Source of the DNA: Acanthaster planci
Taxonomy: Eukaryota > Echinodermata > Asteroidea > Valvatida > Acanthasteridae
Reading direction: 5' to 3'
DNA length: 64,000 nt
NCBI RefSeq assembly: GCF_001949145.1
Contig: NW_019091365.1
Span: 2,481,103 to 2,545,102, forward strand
Shown here: piece after piece, positions 59,701 to 64,000 of the stretch
Position numbering within the stretch: the first letter of the stretch is position 1
Layout of the letters: the number at the start of each line of letters is the position of its first letter
Translations under genes and position numbers: made by a program
Notes under the pieces: model-generated
The model's input: only the letters and a program-made list of their open reading frames with translations
The model's database searches: none
What the model was told of the DNA's origin: nothing

Positions 59701-61517
59701 TATCTTCATGGAGAGGGGAAAAAATACTCCATTACAATGAAGCACTGAAAATTGGAATAATAACATGCCTCTCCAGCGCACTTACAGAAAAACTGTACTC
59801 TGCCAGAAAAGTCATGACCTCCTTTACAGAGTGCATTGCACAGCAATTACTAACTGTTGAAGATTCATATACTTTCTGAGTAGTGAACTCATGCTCAATG
59901 TGAGCTTACCATACACAATTGTCCACACAGCCTAGGCTGCTAAAAAAAAAATTTTTTCTCATAATTCAGCTCTGCTCAATGTGAGCTACAACAAACCCCA
60001 CACAACCATGTTGTGCATACTAAACGACCAATAACTTCTCCTGTATTTGCTACTAAATAATAATTGCACAATTACATGTATCATGGTATACACAAGATAC
60101 ACTACGATACTCTGATTGCAATGGTAATTTTATGTTTCAAATTTCAAATAAAACAAAACAAAGCTCCCTTGTAGTCTGATACAGTTTACAGTTTTGTTCA
60201 AACAAAAATGCAAATAATAAGTGCATGTAGTGTTACCAATAAACATGGTACAAACATAACTGCAGACAATATTGAGAAAAATCATCGAGTTCTGAAAGTA
60301 CTAAAATCACTTTTTTGTGTAAGAAAAAGAGTCAGTACCCGTAAATCAAGACGTGAAAATGTAAGAAGGAAATGGCTGACAACCGGCCTACCTGTTACTG
60401 CAGAAAATACCCTGTGCAAGATATTTCAGAGAATACCTACTTGGCAGCTTGATCGATATAACATTTAGACACTGAGAAATGAAAGTGTCATCACCATGAC
60501 CCATACGTACTGGTTTCTGTTGGCTGTCCATCTTTGGTGGCTCCCTGTGGACAAAGTTACAAAATCATTCTAAAATTTGATCATTAAGACACATTGTTGT
60601 TTGACAGAAATATGAAAGTGAAGCCTTACTTAGTGAATTAAAAAGAATTGATTCTATGGAAAGCAAAAAACACACACAAAATTATTATAATATGGTGACA
60701 TACTGCTCTTGGCTGGTTCCAAGCTTGATTTTTAGTTAAGATTCTCCAATTTATAATAACTTTTACTTCTGGGAAAAAAACCCAAAACCTGTCCTTTTTA
60801 AAGTATTTATTAGTCTAGAATGAAATGGCTGTTTTTACTTACGCAACGATGTTGGCTCTGACTCCACCGATGGGTACTCTCACAATCACCACAGATGCAT
60901 TTTTAGGTATCAAGGCATCATTGTTGACATATTCTGAAAATGTGAAAAAAACAATAAATGGTAAAATGTCTAAGTATAGTCAATGATCATTCATCACTGA
61001 TATGCAACTGTGAATGAGTCATTGCTTGACGGGGTAGAGCCACTTAAAAAAAAGTGTTCAGTTCAGCAGCACAAATCATAGCCTTGACCCAGAGAGACAG
61101 TTAATTGATTGTGCTTCTAATGACTCAGAAACAAGACCAGTGTCCTTGCCCGCACAAACGTCTTGCTAATCTTGTAAGCTTGTGTGGTTTATCTTTTCTT
61201 CCACAGCTTTCCTAGAGAACAAATCAGTGATTGTAAAATGGTTCATTGTCAGTCGCGCGATCGTTGCTATAGATCACCTATGTCTTAGGCCAAGAATACA
61301 CAAAACTTTTCTTGGAGAAAATACAGAAACACCACACATGCAGGCACATACCTTCCCCAGTTTGTGCATTGGTGACCTGCAGATCAAACTCTGCCCTGGT
61401 AATTTTCTTCTGGGTGCAAATGGCCTTTTTTAGATCTGCTAGTGAGATGTGGAGTCCATCGAAGGTCACCGTGTCATATTCAATGCTGCTTTTGAACTTG
61501 TAGTGAACAGATGACAT
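38352..61517 (-). CDS. RBBP6: RBBP6-type E3 ubiquitin ligase (DWNN, zinc knuckle, RING; 12 coding exons)
   Basis: Coding exons in gene order: 61517-61352, 60933-60843, 60544-60511, 49946-49905, 49290-49202, 48652-48541, 47984-47836, 47471-47299, 46812-46709, 44019-43795, 43646-42631, 41796-38352. All 11 introns are GT-AG and the total of 5,646 nt gives 1,881 aa. RBBP6 is a nuclear E3 ligase that binds p53 and Rb and is part of the pre-mRNA 3'-end cleavage machinery (family knowledge). Domain order seen: ubiquitin-like DWNN (1-85), CCHC knuckle (Cys161, Cys164, His169, Cys174), RING (Cys262 to Cys302), proline-rich region (about 396-733), RS region (about 766-900), Lys/Glu-rich middle, conserved STSSPGGSP (about 1,335) and WDKDEYESE (about 1,480), SP repeats (about 1,606-1,783), Lys-rich end. 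Human RBBP6 has 1,792 aa, Drosophila Snama about 1,230. A 5' UTR intron is likely because an acceptor sits 19 nt before the ATG. Confidence 0.96.
42030..42568. mobile_element. MITE with TTAA-type ends (RBBP6 intron 11)
   Basis: Left end TTTAAAGGTACAGTCCACCA and right end (reversed) TTTAAAGGTAAAGTCCATCA are inverted repeats of about 22 bp. The element is 539 bp, non-coding, and makes up about 65% of the 834-bp intron. It ends about 60 bp from the exon 11 donor. Confidence 0.83.
42631..43646 (-). CDS. RBBP6: RBBP6 coding exon 11: large proline-rich domain
   Basis: 1,016 nt, phase 0 to phase 2, acceptor attcag, donor GTAAGT; residues 396-733. It is dominated by near-repeats of GPPxxGPP, PPQQGPP and YQGPP, and ends with RPLTEEEFYEEKKRL, which matches the conserved LSREEFYREQRRL at the same place in vertebrate RBBP6. 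Human RBBP6 has a Pro-rich stretch here, but this one is more repetitive. The frame is confirmed by the conserved flanks and uninterrupted reading. Confidence 0.94.
43795..44019 (-). CDS. RBBP6: RBBP6 coding exon 10: post-RING helix and Pro/Ala/Thr-rich linker
   Basis: 225 nt, phase 0 on both sides, acceptor ttttacag, donor GTAAAC; residues 321-395. It starts ALDFQHETGFTKKIV (human AVNNFKNETGYTKRLR), then becomes a low-complexity Pro, Ala, Thr and Ser linker. Confidence 0.94.
44787..46081. mobile_element. Pogo/Tigger-like non-autonomous DNA transposon (RBBP6 intron 9)
   Basis: Starts CAGTCGACTCTCGGTAATA and ends with its complement TATTAACGACAGTCGACTG, flanked on both sides by TA. Ends beginning CAGT and a TA duplication are typical of pogo/Tigger elements. 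At 1,295 bp it has no long ORF and no transposase, so it is an internally deleted or non-autonomous copy. A partial inverted copy lies near 62.8 kb. Confidence 0.87.
46138..46418 (-). mobile_element. tRNA-derived SINE, second copy (RBBP6 intron 9)
   Basis: Aligns with the 16-kb SINE in the same order: CATCTCAGCTCCCT-like 3' part, CTCACAG-TACCCAT, GTGGGAG, and a degraded head with CCACTTGGCCACACGCCTC. The B box is worn. The copy is older than the one at 16 kb and lies close to the pogo-like element. Confidence 0.8.
46709..46812 (-). CDS. RBBP6: RBBP6 coding exon 9: RING domain, second half
   Basis: 104 nt, phase 1 to phase 0, acceptor cttccacag, donor GTATGT. It reads IRDYLLETDDHQCPICKETD then VSPNSLCPNKVLRQ, supplying Cys299 and Cys302 and the conserved NKVLRQ helix. 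With exon 8 it completes an apparently functional RING. Confidence 0.97.
47299..47471 (-). CDS. RBBP6: RBBP6 coding exon 8: RING domain, first half
   Basis: 173 nt, phase 2 to phase 1, acceptor tttctcag, donor GTGAGT. After an acidic linker it reads LLCPLCSNLMTDSV then LIPCCGSSFCDEC: zinc ligands Cys262, Cys265, Cys278, Cys283 and Cys286, with the RBBP6-type double Cys 277/278. The last codon is split across the intron. Confidence 0.97.
47836..47984 (-). CDS. RBBP6: RBBP6 coding exon 7
   Basis: 149 nt, phase 0 to phase 2, acceptor aaaacag, donor GTAAGT. It includes SSGIPREFM, DPTIKGAKLTSSGHYAVPTID, the conserved linker of the family (human STGIPRSFM...MKGAMLTNTGKYAIPTID). Confidence 0.96.
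48541..48652 (-). CDS. RBBP6: RBBP6 coding exon 6: CCHC zinc knuckle
   Basis: 112 nt, phase 2 to phase 0, acceptor aacaccag, donor GTGAGT. It encodes CHRCQKPGHFIRDC, a complete CX2CX4HX4C knuckle (residues 161-174), in the order expected between the DWNN and RING domains. Knuckles of this type bind single-stranded nucleic acid. Confidence 0.97.
49202..49290 (-). CDS. RBBP6: RBBP6 coding exon 5
   Basis: 89 nt, phase 0 to phase 2, acceptor gccaacag, donor GTAAGT. It reads TSDLANANASEDDKIQAAL then FQSSHEYDPSK, clearly matching the family ANASEEDKIKAMMSQSGHEYDP. Confidence 0.95.
49905..49946 (-). CDS. RBBP6: RBBP6 coding exon 4 (small linker exon)
   Basis: 42 nt, phase 0 on both sides, between acceptor ctgtgcag and donor GTACGC. 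It reads GEDTSRMTIEQLKK, equivalent to the human ASISLAQLTKTANLAEA region. It follows the 10.6-kb intron 3. Confidence 0.82.
51248..51434. mobile_element. Short MITE with 33-bp inverted ends (RBBP6 intron 3)
   Basis: The ends pair over about 33 bp, with GTTTTCCAATACTCAACTT identical on both arms (one running left to right, one reversed). 187 bp, non-coding. The superfamily is not clear. Confidence 0.87.
54385..54465 (-). mobile_element. tRNA-like SINE head (RBBP6 intron 3)
   Basis: On the minus strand, GTGTTTGAGTGGTTCAGA (A-box-like) then GGTCGTGGGTTCGAGTCCC (strong B box), as in a class II tRNA-like head. The body is not clear. A tRNA pseudogene is the alternative; acceptor-stem pairing is poor, so it is not called as a working tRNA. 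Confidence 0.6.
60511..60544 (-). CDS. RBBP6: RBBP6 coding exon 3 (small linker exon)
   Basis: 34 nt between acceptor gtccacag and donor GTACGT. It completes an Ala codon and then reads EPPKMDSQQKP. It is poorly conserved and was placed by its splice sites and because it restores phase 0 for the next exon. It is the least certain exon of the model. Confidence 0.7.
60843..60933 (-). CDS. RBBP6: RBBP6 coding exon 2: DWNN domain, end
   Basis: 91 nt, entering in phase 1 and leaving in phase 2, between acceptor ttttcag and donor GTAAGT. It reads EYVNNDALIPKNASVVIVRV then PIGGVRANIV, completing the DWNN fold (family: DDNALIPKNSSVIVRRIPIGG). Confidence 0.95.
61352..61517 (-). CDS. RBBP6: RBBP6 coding exon 1: DWNN domain, first part
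   Basis: Residues 1-55 plus one base, then donor GTATGT. It starts MSSVHYKFKSSIEYDTVTFD, close to the start of the DWNN ubiquitin-like domain, which always lies at the extreme N-terminus. This fixes the ATG. The 19 nt before the ATG are preceded by tttttcag, so the exon probably begins at 61536 and an untranslated first exon lies further right. Confidence 0.97.
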
Positions 61518-62730
61518 CCTTCACCTTTAAAGTGGCCTGAAAAATACAAAAGCATTTGCCACTGTTTTTCAGGCGTTTATATTCACATAAACCAGAGCTC
61601 CATGCTAGAACAGGACGGTATTTGAACCTGAAAAATGTTTCTGTGAAAGTTCACAGATGACTCATCAACATGCATCAGCAATTTCTGTTTGCAGTACCAG
61701 ATGTTTATATACTCATTCTCAACTTCAGTGATTCCCATTGCTTTTGCACACAGAAAGGCTCACACCGGTGCGTGAAAGTTCAGCTTGTGTGAAACCCTCA
61801 TGTGCAATGTGCACAAGTATAGGCTTTGTTCAATTACTGACACTCAATTTTAATGTCAAACTGCCCTCCTTGATGACCCACTACATAAGAAGTCTTCAAG
61901 CACATTATCTTCCATTTAAACCAAGTGTGTATTTTGCTGGCATCCGGTTGCACTTCATCTTTTTTCAATGCCGGCATGAAACTGATGATACATAATCAGT
62001 AAATTCACCATTCTTGACCAAATGAGTGGTTAAGTGGTTACAGCACATGGCGGAAGACATGGTTCAAACACACTCTGAGCATTTTGGAGTTTTTTTCTAC
62101 CAAGATTATCCTTGTGTCTTAAATTAATTCCTACAATACACTGCAAGATATTTCATTTTCTTTGCGGGATCTGCAGAATTTTAATGGAAAGAAGTCAAAA
62201 ATTGTACTAAGTCTAAATTCAATCTCGTGATCACGTTTTGTAAGCATGGAACCAGATGAAGCTTTGCCGAGGTAAACTTTCCATCCTAAAACTCTCATTG
62301 GCCATATTCAGTTTTTCATGCCAGCTTTAAAACCAATAAATGAGGCATTAGAACTCCTTTTTTTAAAATTTTGGACTTGATTGTTCGTACTAATGCCCCA
62401 CTAACAGTAATTAATAAAAACTTATACACAGTTGTCATTTCAAAAGTTCCCAAAATCACACACAACACTTTACTAAAGTACATTTGACTGCGTCTAATGG
62501 CTTCCTACATGTCTAAATTGAACTGTGTGGGCTTTAGTGGTGCAAATGTACTCCAGTCTGTTCAAGTTCTAAATCTGTGAAAATGTGACAAGTTTGCGCG
62601 CATGGCTGGGAAAACTTTCACCTCATTCAATAGCTATGAGCACGTAGATAGTAACAAGGAAAAAGTCGACGGGAAGATGACTTGTTTGGGGATTTCACCA
62701 CCCTAGCCGCACACTACATTTTTTCACCTT

Positions 62731-62954
62731 TTCACCCTTCACCTTCAAGTTGACTTCAAAAAAGCTTGTGCTAAATAGACAGATAAAACAGATTTGCACT
62801 CAGCCGGTGCACAAGATATGCTCCTCTTAACCAAAATCTCCTAACATCTGAGCTCATATCATAGGAATGTACACAATTCAGTCAGGAGTGGCAAATATGC
62901 TCATCTAAACTGAAGCCTCGTCCTACCCAAACTTATATTACAGAGACTCGACTG
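62731..62954. mobile_element. Partial, inverted copy of the 44.8-kb pogo-like element
   Basis: Reversed, it follows the first ~230 bp of the intron 9 element (shared AGTCGA-TCTC, GAATTGTG-ACATTCCTATGA, GAGTGCAAATCT, CTGTCTATTTAGCACAAGC). It ends at CTG followed by TA on the right. The other end is not found within the matched part. Confidence 0.82.
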
Positions 62955-63432
62955 TACGTAATATTCATCTGCTTCCATAACATTATTAGTTCAAGTGGGA
63001 GGTGTCACATTGTGTCATGGTCACTTTGCGCCTCATAAAGTGTGTCCTCTGGCGTCTGTTTTGCACTTAGGAAAGATTTTACTGTAATACCTCTGCATAA
63101 AAAAATGTAAAAGGTCCAGCATGAAATAGGAGAGCAAATTTTAAACTATGCATGGAAACCATTTACCCAACCACATCACCGCCCCCCCCATAAAAAAAGA
63201 ATAAAAAGAAACAAAAATAACAACAGTATTGTTTGGAAATTCTCTGCAGTGTTTCCAAATTATTGAAATAATTTCTGTAGTGAAAATTTAAAAAGAATTC
63301 AAATATTAAATACTTCACACCCCCTCCCTTGATCTCCCACCGGCGTGTAGTCAACAAAAACTTGCTAGAATTAATCAATGGACAATTCATGTGCCCTCCT
63401 CATGTACGAAATCAGATTGCATACATGTACAT

Positions 63433-63469
63433 GACTGTTACATGCAAGTAGATCTTGCATGTAACAGTC
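63433..63469. repeat. Perfect 16-bp hairpin
   Basis: Arms GACTGTTACATGCAAG (63433-63448) and its exact complement (63454-63469), 5-nt loop TAGAT. Confidence 0.95.
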
Positions 63470-64000
63470 GATCAAAATATGTCAATGTTGGACATCGACC
63501 CGCCATTTTATTTGGCAGTAGTGCGACAAAATTCAGAAAGTTAACATTAAATCTGAGCCTTAAAATGTATGTCTGTGACTGAAAACGCCACTCTTTACAG
63601 AACACTTCTGAGGGTCCATTCAGCTATGGTACATCAAGCTTACTAGGTTTCGTCTAATTCAAGAAACGTGTATTTAGTCTTTTGTTTCGCCATGCGGTAC
63701 TGGCCTTGTCTCAAGGCGTCCATGCGGATTCACAGACTAAATTCCCCACGTGTGCAATAGTCATGTGTGTGAGTAAGAACTTGTTTGCGCTTTGATTTCA
63801 TTGCTAGTATGGTGAGCGTGTGAATGGCCAATGTGCCGTGCTGGCTGCCGTTGTATGCATGGGGCTCACGCACGCCATACCACTTGCAAGGTACATTAAT
63901 CCGTTCATTAAAAGCAAGCATTTGAAAAGGGTTTGGTAGGCATTTATTTTTTAGTACTTTGCAGAAAGTTTTCTTTACTTTTTAAACCATTCTTAGAGGG

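Larger units (their letters stand above)
49947..60510 (-). other. RBBP6 intron 3 (10.6 kb), no gene seen inside
   Basis: Largest intron of the gene. It contains a 187-bp MITE (51248-51434), a tRNA-like SINE head near 54.4 kb, and a repeat end with the sequence CAGGGCCCAATTTCAT near 54.70 kb. The rest (about 55-60 kb) is A/T-rich with no supported coding exon. A short direct repeat of TGCTCAATGTGAGCT occurs near 59.89 and 59.97 kb. Confidence 0.7.
61537..64000. other. RBBP6 upstream region and 5' leader intron
   Basis: No coding exon recognised. It contains a transposon fragment at about 62.73-62.95 kb and a perfect hairpin at 63433-63469. A CCGCCATTTTA motif near 63.50 kb resembles a YY1-type promoter element and could mark an untranslated first exon, but this is only a guess. 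Confidence 0.4.

Noticed and set aside
1-64000. Novel microbial-type defence or biosynthetic system
   Set aside because: No operons, no prokaryotic gene families. The content is animal genes, introns and mobile DNA.

Overview
The window is nuclear DNA from an animal. It has introns with GT-AG borders, AATAAA signals, tRNA-derived SINEs, MITEs, a decayed Ty3/gypsy element and two conserved metazoan genes. No taxon can be proved from sequence alone. The abundance of TACATGTA/TACCGGTA octamers, the SINE and MITE styles and the 'CAGGGCCCAATTTCAT' repeat end suggest a marine deuterostome invertebrate, perhaps an echinoderm (inference, moderate to low confidence).

Layout. Positions 1 to about 24 kb hold no gene I can defend. 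This stretch is non-coding and repeat-rich: a 26-bp tandem array (5.47-5.66 kb), paired dispersed repeats (13.0-13.6 and 19.9-20.2 kb), a tRNA-derived SINE (16 kb), a minisatellite (17.4 kb), a MITE with long inverted ends (17.8-18.1 kb) and many self-complementary octamers. A more CpG-containing stretch at 22.2-23.5 kb may be a promoter, but no gene could be followed from it. A large imperfect palindrome built on CTCGTTTAAACGA lies at 24.46-24.66 kb. From about 24.7 to 28.5 kb is a heavily mutated Ty3/gypsy retrotransposon on the + strand. Gag, protease, the start of reverse transcriptase, and integrase are visible. Most of RT and all of RNase H are missing, and foreign repeat sequence lies inside integrase.

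The right 60% holds two genes, tail to tail. COX11 (+ strand, four coding exons, 31,655-34,857, 334 aa) encodes the mitochondrial inner-membrane copper-delivery factor for cytochrome c oxidase. RBBP6 (- strand, twelve coding exons, 61,517 down to 38,352, 1,881 aa) encodes the DWNN / CCHC zinc knuckle / RING ubiquitin ligase with a proline-rich middle and SR/SP-rich tail. In both models every junction is GT-AG, the phases chain without error, and the coding length is divisible by three. The likely poly(A) signals lie about 0.7 kb apart, near 35.33 kb (COX11) and 36.04 kb (RBBP6).

RBBP6 introns carry most of the remaining mobile DNA: a pogo/Tigger-like non-autonomous transposon and a SINE in intron 9, a MITE filling about two thirds of intron 11, and a small MITE in the 10.6-kb intron 3. 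The two genes have unrelated known roles (respiratory-complex assembly versus nuclear ubiquitin ligation and mRNA 3'-end processing), so I infer adjacency rather than a shared pathway. I found no CRISPR array, operon or other microbial-type system. The points most worth a second look are the RBBP6 tail repeats, the octamer-rich domain and the nested repeat in the retroelement.
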